Source: FEN-1297 sp963834015
Lineage (GTDB): Bacteria; Bacteroidota; Ignavibacteria; Ignavibacteriales; Ignavibacteriaceae
Assembly (NCBI GenBank): GCA_963834015.1
Contig: CAWIAG010000004.1
Location: forward strand, 496,001-560,000
Length of the DNA: 64,000 nt
Reading direction: 5' to 3'
Shown here: piece after piece, positions 25,542 through 34,264 of the stretch
Layout of the letters: every line of letters starts with the position of its first letter
How positions within the stretch are numbered: position 1 is the stretch's first letter
Made by a program: the position numbers and the translations under genes
Notes under the pieces: model-generated
What the model was told of the DNA's origin: nothing
The model's input: the letters and a program-made list of their open reading frames with translations, nothing else
Database searches by the model: none

Positions 25542-27523
25542 AATCATTCATTGATAAATGTTGCGAAGAGTGTTGGCATAGTCCGGAGAAACCATGTGAT
25601 CTTTTTGTCCGTTGTTGTACTGAAGGTCCTCTTTGTCATCATGACAAAGCTTGTGTGGAAAAATTTGCCTCCCTTAATAGAAAATTAAAAAACATTGAGC
25701 ATGATCTTCCTATAATCTTTATAGGTATGGGTACATGCGGTCTTGCATCAGGAGCTTTAAAAGTTGAAGAAGCAATTAAAGCTGAACTTGCAAAATTAAA
25801 TATAAACGCCGTTATACAGCCGACAGGATGTATCGGTTATTGTGCAAGAGAAGTTATTGTTGATGTAAAATTCCCCGGGCAGGATAGAATTTCATATTGC
25901 GAAATTACGCCTAAACTGGTACCAAAGCTTATCCAGAAGGTATTTGTTGAAAAAGGAGTTTTCAAAGAGAAACTTCTGGGTACTTTCGGAAAAACTACGC
26001 CTGAAATCCCTAATATAAATAGTATCCCTTTCTTCAGACACCAGTTAAAAGTTGTGCTTGAAAATTGCGGTATTGTTGATCCGACGTCTGTAGATGCTTA
26101 TATAGCCCATGGCGGTTTCAAAGCGCTTGATAAAGTTCTCCGCCTGATGAAACCTTCCGAAGTTATAAAAGAAATTACCGACAGCGGATTACGCGGACGG
26201 GGGGGAGCAGGTTTCCCTACAGGTAAAAAATGGGAGTTCGCTTACAACCAGAGAACCGATCATAAATATATGGTCTGTAATGCGGATGAAGGCGATCCGG
26301 GCGCATTTATGGACAGGTCTGTTCTTGAAAGTGATCCGTTCAAAGTTGTTGAAGGTATATTAATAGCTGCTTATTCTATAGGCGCTTCTCATGGTTATAT
26401 CTATTGCCGTGCAGAATACCCGCTTGCTATTTTACGACTTCAAAACACAATTGAACAGTGCAAAAAATACGGCCTGCTTGGAGAAAATATTCTTAACAGC
26501 GGTTTTAATTTTGAATTGAAAATTAAAAAAGGCGCCGGTGCTTTTGTATGCGGTGAAGAAACTGCTTTAATTGCATCCATAGAAGGTAAAAGAGGAATGC
26601 CGAAGCCCCGTCCTCCTTTTCCTGCTGTCGCAGGATTGTGGGGCAAGCCTACAGTTATAAATAACGTTGAAACTATGGCAAATATCGCTCCTATCATTAA
26701 TAACGGCGCTGAAAAATATGCTTCGGTCGGGACGGCTGCAAGTAAAGGCACTAAAGTTTTTGCATTAAGCGGTAATATCAAAAATACCGGCCTTGTAGAA
26801 GTACCTATGGGAATTTCATTAAAAGAGGTAATTTTTGATATAGGCGGCGGTATACCGGATGATAAAAAGTTTAAAGCGGTACAGATCGGCGGCCCTTCCG
26901 GCGGATGTTTGCCGACAAGTGTAATATCTACGGAAGTAGACTATGAATCCCTAAAAAAAGTCGGCGCTATGATGGGGTCCGGCGGCTTTGTTGTTATGGA
27001 TGAAGATACCTGTATGGTTGATGTTGCAAAATATTTCTTAACCTTTATCCAGAATGAATCATGCGGTAAATGCGTACCCTGCAGGGAAGGGACAAAAAGA
27101 ATGTTGGAAATAATCGAAAGAATTCCAACAAGCTATAGAAACACAAAAAATAAACTGGATGAATTGCAAAGATTTAAAGGAGTAATTCATCTTCAGAGAT
27201 TAGGCGATGTTATCAGAGATACTTCTTTGTGCGGCCTTGGTCAATCGGCATCAAATCCTGTACTTTCAGGACTCAGATATTTCAGGGATGAATACGAAAC
27301 GCACTTATATGAAAGAAGATGCCCGTCTCATGTTTGCAAGGAATTGCTTACTTATTCAATTAACAACACAATCTGCACTGGCTGCGGTGTGTGTACAAAG
27401 AAATGTTCTTCAGAGGCAATAATAGGCGAGAAAGCTCAGGCGCATTATATAATTGACGATAAATGTACAAGATGCGGAATGTGTATAGAATCTTGCAGAT
27501 TCGACGCTATTACTGCTATTTAA
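25538..27523 (+). CDS. hydB: NAD(H)- and FMN-binding [FeFe]-hydrogenase beta subunit, NuoF-like (set 1)
   Basis: A 661-residue flavoprotein that exchanges electrons with NAD(H). In order: a Cys-rich N-terminal extension with eight cysteines between residues 8 and 39; a [2Fe-2S] thioredoxin-like domain with IQPTGCIGYC; the NuoF core with the NADH/FMN loops GLRGRGGAGFPTGKKWE and CNADEGDPGAF; the FMN-proximal GAGAFVCGEETALIASIEG; the [4Fe-4S] site ESCGKCVPCREG plus a later Cys in SLCGLGQSA; and a C-terminal two-cluster ferredoxin domain (CTGCGVCTKKC, CTRCGMCIESC). This is the architecture of bifurcating HydB. It lies between the NuoE-like and catalytic subunits. Confidence 0.93.
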   Translation: MKSFIDKCCEECWHSPEKPCDLFVRCCTEGPLCHHDKACVEKFASLNRKLKNIEHDLPIIFIGMGTCGLASGALKVEEAIKAELAKLNINAVIQPTGCIGYCAREVIVDVKFPGQDRISYCEITPKLVPKLIQKVFVEKGVFKEKLLGTFGKTTPEIPNINSIPFFRHQLKVVLENCGIVDPTSVDAYIAHGGFKALDKVLRLMKPSEVIKEITDSGLRGRGGAGFPTGKKWEFAYNQRTDHKYMVCNADEGDPGAFMDRSVLESDPFKVVEGILIAAYSIGASHGYIYCRAEYPLAILRLQNTIEQCKKYGLLGENILNSGFNFELKIKKGAGAFVCGEETALIASIEGKRGMPKPRPPFPAVAGLWGKPTVINNVETMANIAPIINNGAEKYASVGTAASKGTKVFALSGNIKNTGLVEVPMGISLKEVIFDIGGGIPDDKKFKAVQIGGPSGGCLPTSVISTEVDYESLKKVGAMMGSGGFVVMDEDTCMVDVAKYFLTFIQNESCGKCVPCREGTKRMLEIIERIPTSYRNTKNKLDELQRFKGVIHLQRLGDVIRDTSLCGLGQSASNPVLSGLRYFRDEYETHLYERRCPSHVCKELLTYSINNTICTGCGVCTKKCSSEAIIGEKAQAHYIIDDKCTRCGMCIESCRFDAITAI

Positions 27524-27547
27524 CAAGTATGAATTACGGAGAAATAA

Positions 27548-29278
27548 ATGGTTCAGTTGACAATAAATAATATAAAAGTTAATGCAGAAGATGGAATGAC
27601 GATACTGGATGCTGCAAAGTCGGTTGGAATTCATATTCCTACTCTTTGCCATCTGAAAGATTTGGCTCCTACAGGAGCCTGTCGTATTTGCGTTGTTGAA
27701 GTGCAGGGACAAAGAAACTTAACTCCATCATGTGCTTTTCCGGTTTATGACGGGATGGTTGTTGAAACTAATTCAGCACGCGTAAGAAGAGCAAGAAAAA
27801 CTATTGTGGAATTGCTGATAGAGAATCACCCGCAGGATTGTTTGGTATGCGTCAGAAATAAAAACTGTGAACTTCAGGATTTGTCTGAAAAATACAGTGT
27901 AAGAGAACACCGTTATGTAGGCGCCAGTAAAGATCATGCTATTGATATCTCAAGTGCATCTATGGAAAGAGATCCTGCCAAATGTATACTTTGCGGAAGA
28001 TGCGTAAGAGTATGCCATGAAGTTCAAAAAGTCGGCGCAATTGATTTCACAAACAGAGGTTTTTCAACTATTGTAACTACTCCTTATAATAAAGGAATAA
28101 ATGTAAGCGACTGTATTTTATGCGGCCAGTGTATTCTTGTCTGCCCGACTGCAGCTCTCAGGGAAAAAGGTGCGTTGAAAGAAGTTGTAAATGCAATTAA
28201 CGATCGTAATAAATTTACAATTGTTCAGGTTGCGCCTGCTGTAAGGGCAACCTTAGGCGAAGAATATAATATGCCGCTTGGTACCGATGTAACCGGTCAA
28301 TTGGTTACCGGGTTAAGGCGCCTTGGCTTTAAGAAAGTATTCGATACAAATTTTGCAGCCGACCTTACTATTATGGAAGAAGCAACAGAACTTATAAACA
28401 GAGTGCAGAACGGCGGTACTTTGCCTATGTTTACAAGCTGCTGCCCGGGATGGATTAAATATGCAGAACAAAACCGTCCGGAAATATTAGAACATCTTTC
28501 TTCCTGCAAATCTCCCCATGAAATGGAAGGAGCAGTTCTAAAAACTTATTATGCCAAGAAAATGGGTATTAATCCTAAAGATATATTTGTAGTATCAATA
28601 ATGCCCTGCACTGTTAAGAAGTACGAATCAAACAGGAATGAACTGAGTGAAGAAAACATGGCTGACGTTGATGCGGTGCTTACAACCAGGGAACTCGTAA
28701 GATTCTTTAAGGTTGCCGGAATTGAATTCGGTGATCTTCCTGAAGGCTATTTTGATAATCCTCTCGGAGAATCTACCGGCGCAGCCGCTATTTTCGGAAC
28801 ATCCGGCGGTGTTATGGAGGCAGCTCTCAGGACAGCGTACTTCAAAATCTCAGGTAAAGAACTGGAAAACCTTGACCTGGAAGCTGTCAGAGGAAAAGAA
28901 GGCGTAAAAGAAGCAACTGTTTCCATAAATGGTTTGGATGTTAATGTTGCCGTAGTAAATGGTATTGGTAATGTAAAGAAGATATTGGATGATGTTCAAA
29001 ACGGTACTTCTAAGTATCACTTTATCGAAGTGATGACCTGCCCCGGCGGATGTATCAACGGAGGAGGGCAGCCCATTCATCAGATAGCAGATAAAATTCA
29101 AAAGAGAATGAAAGCCCTGTATCAAATAGACAGCAAGATGAAATTGAGAAGATCACACGATAATGAGTCGGTTAAAGTTCTTTATAAAGAATTTTTTATT
29201 GAACCGAATTCTCATAAGGCGCACGAAATTTTGCATACGGAATATTTTGACAGGAAAAGCGTTATTGATAAGGATTAG
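27548..29278 (+). CDS. hydA: [FeFe]-hydrogenase catalytic subunit HydA, TSCCP type (set 1)
   Basis: A 576-residue hydrogenase that reduces protons or oxidises H2. The N-terminal [2Fe-2S] plant-type domain has Cys 34, 45, 48 and 62; next come a His-Cys [4Fe-4S] motif (HPQDCLVCVRNKNC) and two [4Fe-4S] motifs (CILCGRCVRVC, CILCGQCILVC). The H-cluster signatures are complete: FTSCCPGW (Cys 298/299), MPCTVKKYE (Cys 353) and EVMTCPGGCINGGGQP (Cys 498/502). With HydB1 and HydC1 it forms the trimeric NAD(H)-linked enzyme, likely ferredoxin/NADH bifurcating. A C-terminal tail of about 50 residues ends in HKAHEILHTEYF. Confidence 0.95.
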   Translation: MVQLTINNIKVNAEDGMTILDAAKSVGIHIPTLCHLKDLAPTGACRICVVEVQGQRNLTPSCAFPVYDGMVVETNSARVRRARKTIVELLIENHPQDCLVCVRNKNCELQDLSEKYSVREHRYVGASKDHAIDISSASMERDPAKCILCGRCVRVCHEVQKVGAIDFTNRGFSTIVTTPYNKGINVSDCILCGQCILVCPTAALREKGALKEVVNAINDRNKFTIVQVAPAVRATLGEEYNMPLGTDVTGQLVTGLRRLGFKKVFDTNFAADLTIMEEATELINRVQNGGTLPMFTSCCPGWIKYAEQNRPEILEHLSSCKSPHEMEGAVLKTYYAKKMGINPKDIFVVSIMPCTVKKYESNRNELSEENMADVDAVLTTRELVRFFKVAGIEFGDLPEGYFDNPLGESTGAAAIFGTSGGVMEAALRTAYFKISGKELENLDLEAVRGKEGVKEATVSINGLDVNVAVVNGIGNVKKILDDVQNGTSKYHFIEVMTCPGGCINGGGQPIHQIADKIQKRMKALYQIDSKMKLRRSHDNESVKVLYKEFFIEPNSHKAHEILHTEYFDRKSVIDKD

Positions 29279-29336
29279 ATTAATAAGTTCTTTTAGGTAT
29301 TAGAGTAGTTGCGGAACCGGATAATTAGGTTGCGAA

Positions 29337-31340
29337 ATGAATGATGGAATAGTTAGCACAATACTTGCAAGATGTAAAAGATGCTATTCATGTATTAGGG
29401 AATGCCCTGCCCAGGCAATAAAGGTCATTAATGGACAGGCGGCAGTTATTCCTGAAAGATGTATAGTTTGCGGGCACTGCGTTAAGGTTTGCTCTCAAAA
29501 CGCCAAACGCATTGCCAGCGACATTGAAAAAGTCAGGAATGAAATATTAACGCAGCCTAAAACTATAGCTATTGTAGCTCCGTCATTTGCAGCATCTTTC
29601 CCGGTTGACTATTTGAAGCTGCCGGGAGCTCTAAGAAAGCTTGGTTTTAGTAAAGTTATTGAAGCCGCATTCGGCGCAGATTTAATCAGCAGTCATTATC
29701 TTAAAGTATTTGAATCCGAAAATAAAAATACTGTTATTAGTTCTGCCTGCCCGGCTGTTATAAATTATATCGAAAAGTACCATCCTGATCTGGTACATAA
29801 TCTTGCAAAAATGGTTTCACCAATGATTGCAATGGGAAGATACTTAAAGACAAATTTGGGAAGCGATTATAAAGTTGTATTTGTTGGCCCTTGCATTGCG
29901 AAGAAGCAGGAATATCTTGATGAGGAAGTAGAAGGTGCAATTGATGCTGTATTAACTTTTACCGACATTAAACGGATGTTTATAGCCCAAAATATTGAAC
30001 CTGGAAAACTGGAAGAAAGTAATTTTGATCCGCCGCATGCATATATGGGCAAAGCTTTCCCTCTTGCAGGCGGACTTTTAAAAACGGCAAAAATTCCCGG
30101 CGATATTCTTGAAAAGGAAATTATTGTTGTCGAAGGAAAACGAAAAGTAACCGAGTTGATTGATGAAATATCAAACAACAATATTAAGGCAAAATTTGTC
30201 GATGTATTGTTTTGTGAAGGTTGTATCAGCGGCCCGGCAATCGATTCGGAATTAAATTATTATTCACGAAGAGAAAAAGTTATAAATTTTATAGAAGAAA
30301 AAATTAATTCTACCGATAAACAGATCTGGCAAAGCAATCTCTATAATAGCAGAAATATAAATTTTCTGCGGAGTTTTTCGGCTAAAAGTCAAAAACGGCC
30401 GTACCCGTCTGAAGAAAGAATTAAAGAAATTTTACAGGAGACTAATAAGTTTACTCCGCAGGATGAACTGAACTGCGGGGCGTGCGGCTACAATAGCTGC
30501 CGTGAATATGCAATAGCCATTGCAAAAGATCTTGCTGAAAACGAAATGTGCCTTCCTTTTTTAATTGATGAACTTGGTAAAGCATATAATGATTTAAGCA
30601 ATACACAGGAACAGTTGAGAACCGCTGAAAAGCTGGCATCAATCGGCCAGCTTGCGGCGGGCGTGGCGCATGAAATAAATAACCCTCTTGGCACTATAAT
30701 CCTCTATTCATCATTATTAAAAAAACAGCTTTTACGTGTGCAGGAAGACGGTCAAAACGCGGAAGACCTGGATTTAATTATGAGCGAAGCAAACAGATGC
30801 AAAAATATTGTAGCAAATCTCTTAAACTTTGCAAGGCAGGGGAAACTGAACATAACTAAAGTTGATTTAGCTGATCTTCTTGAAGAAATAGTAAAAACTA
30901 TAAAAGTAAATCCGCTTTATACGAATATTGAAATAAATCTTGATGTACAAACAAGTTCATCTGTAATTGACGGCGATGAAGACCAGCTTAAGCAGGTTTT
31001 CCTGAATATTATTAACAATGCGTGTGAGGCGCTTGAGGAATTGGAAGAAGGCTGCAGTAAAACTGTTGAGGTTAAAATTAAATGGGAAAATGATTCCCTT
31101 GTAACCGAAATAAAGGACAACGGGCCGGGTATTCAAAAAGAAAACGTTAATAAAGTATTCACTCCTTTCTTTACTACTAAAAAAATTGGTAAAGGTACGG
31201 GGCTTGGATTGGCTATTACTTACGGGATTGTCAAAATGCACCAGGGATTTATTTCATTTCAAAGCGGCCAGGGGAAGGGAACGAGTTTTATCGTTAAGCT
31301 TCCGAAGGAAAATAAAATGCAAACAATTAATTTGAATTAA
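29337..31340 (+). CDS. Sensory [FeFe]-hydrogenase-like/histidine kinase fusion
   Basis: A 667-residue fusion. Two ferredoxin-type clusters come first (Cys 13/16/19/23 and 42/45/48/52). An H-cluster-type domain follows with SSACPAV (Ala 137, Cys 138), GPCIAKKQE (Cys 186) and LFCEGCISGPA (Cys 293, 296). Next is a CGACGYNSC...C Fe-S motif (Cys 380, 383, 388, 405). The histidine kinase part has AGVAHEINNPLG (His 445) and the ATPase boxes NNACEAL, DNGPGI and GTGLGLAITYG. Compared with the catalytic HydA proteins, the proton-relay Cys is Ala and the last signature is CxxC rather than CxxxC. Such proteins are thought to sense H2 or redox state. It sits 58 bases after hydA1. Confidence 0.85.
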   Translation: MNDGIVSTILARCKRCYSCIRECPAQAIKVINGQAAVIPERCIVCGHCVKVCSQNAKRIASDIEKVRNEILTQPKTIAIVAPSFAASFPVDYLKLPGALRKLGFSKVIEAAFGADLISSHYLKVFESENKNTVISSACPAVINYIEKYHPDLVHNLAKMVSPMIAMGRYLKTNLGSDYKVVFVGPCIAKKQEYLDEEVEGAIDAVLTFTDIKRMFIAQNIEPGKLEESNFDPPHAYMGKAFPLAGGLLKTAKIPGDILEKEIIVVEGKRKVTELIDEISNNNIKAKFVDVLFCEGCISGPAIDSELNYYSRREKVINFIEEKINSTDKQIWQSNLYNSRNINFLRSFSAKSQKRPYPSEERIKEILQETNKFTPQDELNCGACGYNSCREYAIAIAKDLAENEMCLPFLIDELGKAYNDLSNTQEQLRTAEKLASIGQLAAGVAHEINNPLGTIILYSSLLKKQLLRVQEDGQNAEDLDLIMSEANRCKNIVANLLNFARQGKLNITKVDLADLLEEIVKTIKVNPLYTNIEINLDVQTSSSVIDGDEDQLKQVFLNIINNACEALEELEEGCSKTVEVKIKWENDSLVTEIKDNGPGIQKENVNKVFTPFFTTKKIGKGTGLGLAITYGIVKMHQGFISFQSGQGKGTSFIVKLPKENKMQTINLN

Positions 31341-31354
31341 GGAGTGAAATTCTA

Positions 31355-31768
31355 ATGCAATCCGATGTAAAGAAAAAAATATTACTGGTTGATGATGATA
31401 TAGACCTTTTAGAGCAGAATAAAATTCTGCTCGAATCAAAGGGTTACCAGGTAATTACAGCAGACAGTAGTAAGCAAGGCTGGGAACTATTTGAATCTGA
31501 AAAACCCGACGCGGCAATAATTGATTTAATTATGGAAGAACATGATTCGGGTTTTGTCTTAAGTTATAAAATAAAGAAAGATAATTACGGGAAGAATATC
31601 CCGGTTATTGTACTAACATCTGCGGCTTATTTTACAGGCTTTAAATTCAGCGCTTCTACACGTGAAGAAAAAGAATGGATAAGATGCGATGAGATAATTA
31701 ATAAACCTGTTGAAGCAGATGAATTGGTTAAAAAGCTTGAATCTTATTTTGCTTTGAAAAATAGTTGA
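31355..31768 (+). CDS. Single-domain response regulator (REC only)
   Basis: A 137-residue receiver domain: the acidic pair in ILLVDDDIDLLEQN, the phospho-acceptor Asp in AAIIDLIMEEHDSGFVL, Thr in VIVLTSAAY, and Lys in IINKPVEADEL. A Phe-rich insert (YFTGFKFSASTREEKEWIRC) sits between beta-4 and beta-5. There is no output domain. The gene begins 14 bases after the sensory hydrogenase-kinase, with GGAG before the ATG, so it is the probable direct phosphate acceptor of that kinase. Its target could be another kinase in the cluster rather than DNA. Confidence 0.85.
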   Translation: MQSDVKKKILLVDDDIDLLEQNKILLESKGYQVITADSSKQGWELFESEKPDAAIIDLIMEEHDSGFVLSYKIKKDNYGKNIPVIVLTSAAYFTGFKFSASTREEKEWIRCDEIINKPVEADELVKKLESYFALKNS

Positions 31769-31843
31769 TAGCTTCTCCGGGATTCCGGATAAAATACTGA
31801 TAGTTCTCGGAGTGGTTGATGGCACGTAATTAAATTATTTAAT

Positions 31844-33343
31844 ATGGAAAACAGCCATTGCCCGAAAATATTAATAGTCGATGATGAGAAGGGGCTCCGC
31901 ATCGGGACCAAACGCCTTTTAGAAGGTGAGGGGTATGTTGTAGAAACTGCCGAGAATGGCTATGACGGCATAAAACTCGGCACCACAACTGAATTTGATC
32001 TGGCCATAATTGATTTAAAGATGCCTGATATTGACGGCATCCAGGTTATGAAGGAAATTCTTAAAGTATACCCGGACTCGGTCTGCCTTATTGCTACAGG
32101 GTATGCAAGTTATGAAACGGCAATTGAGGCCATAAAATTCGGCGCCTTCAGTTATATTCCCAAGCCCTTTACTCCTGAAGAATTGTTTCAAAAATTAACC
32201 CAGGGCTACAGCCGCAGGGAATTAATTATAGAAAAAAAGAAATGGAAGCAGGAAAGGGAAGAACGGCTTCTTGAAGTTGCATTTGAGAAGTCAAGATTAA
32301 ATACAATTATAAATTCGATAACCGACGGGCTTTTGGTTGTTAATAAAAACGGCGAAGCCGTTTTGTATAATCCCAGCGCTTTAAAGTCTCTTGGCTTCGA
32401 TCAAATAAAAATTGAAGAATATATTCTTGATAAACTTCATCCTCAAATTGCCGATCTTATAAATAAATTTTTATCCTCGGAAACATGTGAACAAAAATCA
32501 TTCTCCTCACAGGTTGAGCTAAAAGCAAATCGCGAACTTATCGTCGAAGCCACTTCTTCGCCGGTCTTGAATCCGGACGGAACACTTGCCGGTGTTGTCG
32601 TTGTTCTGCAGGATATAACCGAATTGAAGAAAATAGAATTTCTTAAATCTCAATTTGTTTCCATGGTATCTCATGAACTTAAGGCCCCTATTGCGGCTGT
32701 TTACGGGTATTTAAAACTCTTTTCGGATACTTCTATCCCTTTAACTGAAGAACAAAAAATGAACTATCTGAACAGATCGCAGATTCGTCTTGACGGGTTG
32801 TTAAAAATGGTTAATGACCTCCTTGACATTTCAAGGATGGAATTAAAAACCGTAAATAAAGAAATTAAGGATGTTGATCTCCCTTCTATTATAAGGCCTA
32901 TAATCGAACTGTTTCAGATTGAAATTAAAAAGAAAAATATTTCGGTTACGATCGAAGCTTCTGAAAAACTTCCGCATCTAAAGGCTGATCAGGATGAAGT
33001 CATCAGGCTGTATACTAACCTTATAAGTAATTCCATTAAATATAATAAAACTGACGGCTCTATTGCCGTTAAAATAACGGCATCAGGTAATTATTTAATC
33101 ACGGAAATTAAAGATACCGGTATAGGCATGAAGCCGGCCGAACGTGCAAAATTGTTCCAGGAATTCTTCAGAGCCAAAAATGATAAGACAAAAGATATAA
33201 GCGGCACGGGGCTGGGCTTGTCTATTGTAAAAAGGATTGTTGATTCATATTCGGGAAAAATGGAAGTTGAAAGTGAGTTTAATATTGGTACGTCTTTTAA
33301 AATATTCCTTCCTTTAAGGTACGAAAATAATAATAATGTATAA
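31844..33343 (+). CDS. Hybrid REC-PAS-histidine kinase
   Basis: A 499-residue protein. The receiver domain (residues about 10-125) has ILIVDDEKGLRIGTKRL, acceptor Asp in AIIDLKMPDIDG, Thr in IATGY and Lys in YIPKPFTPEEL. A coiled-coil linker and a PAS domain follow (about 150-265, ITDGLLVVNKNGEAVLYNPSA). The kinase core has VSHELKAPIAAVYGYLKLF (HisKA), NLISNSIKYN, DTGIGM and GTGLGLSIVKRIVDSYSG. The N-terminal REC suggests it takes a signal from the upstream kinase or regulator and passes it on, making a relay. It is cytoplasmic: no membrane segments. Confidence 0.85.
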   Translation: MENSHCPKILIVDDEKGLRIGTKRLLEGEGYVVETAENGYDGIKLGTTTEFDLAIIDLKMPDIDGIQVMKEILKVYPDSVCLIATGYASYETAIEAIKFGAFSYIPKPFTPEELFQKLTQGYSRRELIIEKKKWKQEREERLLEVAFEKSRLNTIINSITDGLLVVNKNGEAVLYNPSALKSLGFDQIKIEEYILDKLHPQIADLINKFLSSETCEQKSFSSQVELKANRELIVEATSSPVLNPDGTLAGVVVVLQDITELKKIEFLKSQFVSMVSHELKAPIAAVYGYLKLFSDTSIPLTEEQKMNYLNRSQIRLDGLLKMVNDLLDISRMELKTVNKEIKDVDLPSIIRPIIELFQIEIKKKNISVTIEASEKLPHLKADQDEVIRLYTNLISNSIKYNKTDGSIAVKITASGNYLITEIKDTGIGMKPAERAKLFQEFFRAKNDKTKDISGTGLGLSIVKRIVDSYSGKMEVESEFNIGTSFKIFLPLRYENNNNV

Positions 33344-33400
33344 AAGGTGGGTTAATATCTAATCAATAACTAAAATAAAATAATATATAAGAGGCACTTT

Positions 33401-33781
33401 ATGGCTAAAATAGCTATCATAGACGATGACCCTGATATTCTTGACGCAAGCAGTCTTGTCTTAACCTCTAAAGGATATGAGGTTGTAACCGCAACTAACC
33501 CGGACGATGGTTACAGAATCGTCAAAGAAAGCTCTCCGGACTTAATTATCCTGGACGTCATGATGAATGAACCTGACGACGGTTTTTTTCTGGCTCAAAA
33601 ATTCAGGAAAGAAAAAATTTTATCCCCTATTATAATGTACACTTCTGTTTCTAAATCTCTTGGTATGGACTTTGGCATTAACGAACTTGTACCTGTTGAT
33701 GAGTTTGTTGAAAAACCAATCTCACCCGAACAATTAATTGAAAAAGTAAGGAAACTTTTACATACAAAAGGAGAGGTTTAA
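33401..33781 (+). CDS. Single-domain response regulator (REC only), second copy
   Basis: A 126-residue receiver: IAIIDDDPDILDASSLVL, acceptor Asp in LIILDVMMNEPDDGFFLA, Thr in IIMYTSVSKSLG and Lys in FVEKPISPEQLIEKV. It resembles the REC at 31355, including the acidic stretch after the acceptor (EEHDSGFVL there, EPDDGFFLA here), suggesting a subfamily specific to this cluster. No output domain. One base separates its stop from the hydC2 ATG, so it is translated with the second hydrogenase set. Confidence 0.85.
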   Translation: MAKIAIIDDDPDILDASSLVLTSKGYEVVTATNPDDGYRIVKESSPDLIILDVMMNEPDDGFFLAQKFRKEKILSPIIMYTSVSKSLGMDFGINELVPVDEFVEKPISPEQLIEKVRKLLHTKGEV

Positions 33782-33782
33782 T

Positions 33783-34256
33783 ATGCTTGTACTGGAAAAA
33801 AATGCTCTATCTGAAGAAATTGAGAATTTGGTAAAAGAGTTTGGAACCGACCGGCCGGCTTTGCTTCAAATTCTGCAGACAATTCAGAGAAGACATAAAC
33901 ATATTTCGGATTTTGCCCAGCAGGAAGTTGCCAGGCTTTTAAATATTCATCCTGTGGAAGTATTTAGTGTAATTACATTTTATTCGTTTCTCTGCGCGGA
34001 ACCGGAAGGAAGAAATATAGTCCGCTTGTGCAGAACTATTTCCTGCGATATGGCCGGCAAAGATGTAATAGAAGCTGCGGTAACAAGAGAACTTGGCATT
34101 TCCTTCGGCGAGACAACTAAGGATAAACGGATTACTCTTGAATATACTAATTGTCTCGGTATGTGCGACCAGGGACCTGCAATGCTTGTAAATGAAAAAG
34201 TTTATACGCATTTAGATCCCGAAACCGCAATTAATATATTGAATGAAATTAAATAG
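33783..34256 (+). CDS. hydC: NAD(H)-linked [FeFe]-hydrogenase gamma subunit, NuoE-like (set 2)
   Basis: A 157-residue NuoE-like [2Fe-2S] protein, paralogue of HydC1. Ligands lie in LCRTISCDMAG and NCLGMCDQGPAM, with the preceding family block EVFSVITFYSFLCAEPEG. It is transcribed immediately after the REC gene and eight bases ahead of hydB2. Sequence differs clearly from HydC1 (for example NCLGMCDQGP against NCIGACSIAP), so the two hydrogenase sets are old paralogues or came from different sources rather than by recent duplication. Confidence 0.9.
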   Translation: MLVLEKNALSEEIENLVKEFGTDRPALLQILQTIQRRHKHISDFAQQEVARLLNIHPVEVFSVITFYSFLCAEPEGRNIVRLCRTISCDMAGKDVIEAAVTRELGISFGETTKDKRITLEYTNCLGMCDQGPAMLVNEKVYTHLDPETAINILNEIK

Positions 34257-34264
34257 AGGAAGAC

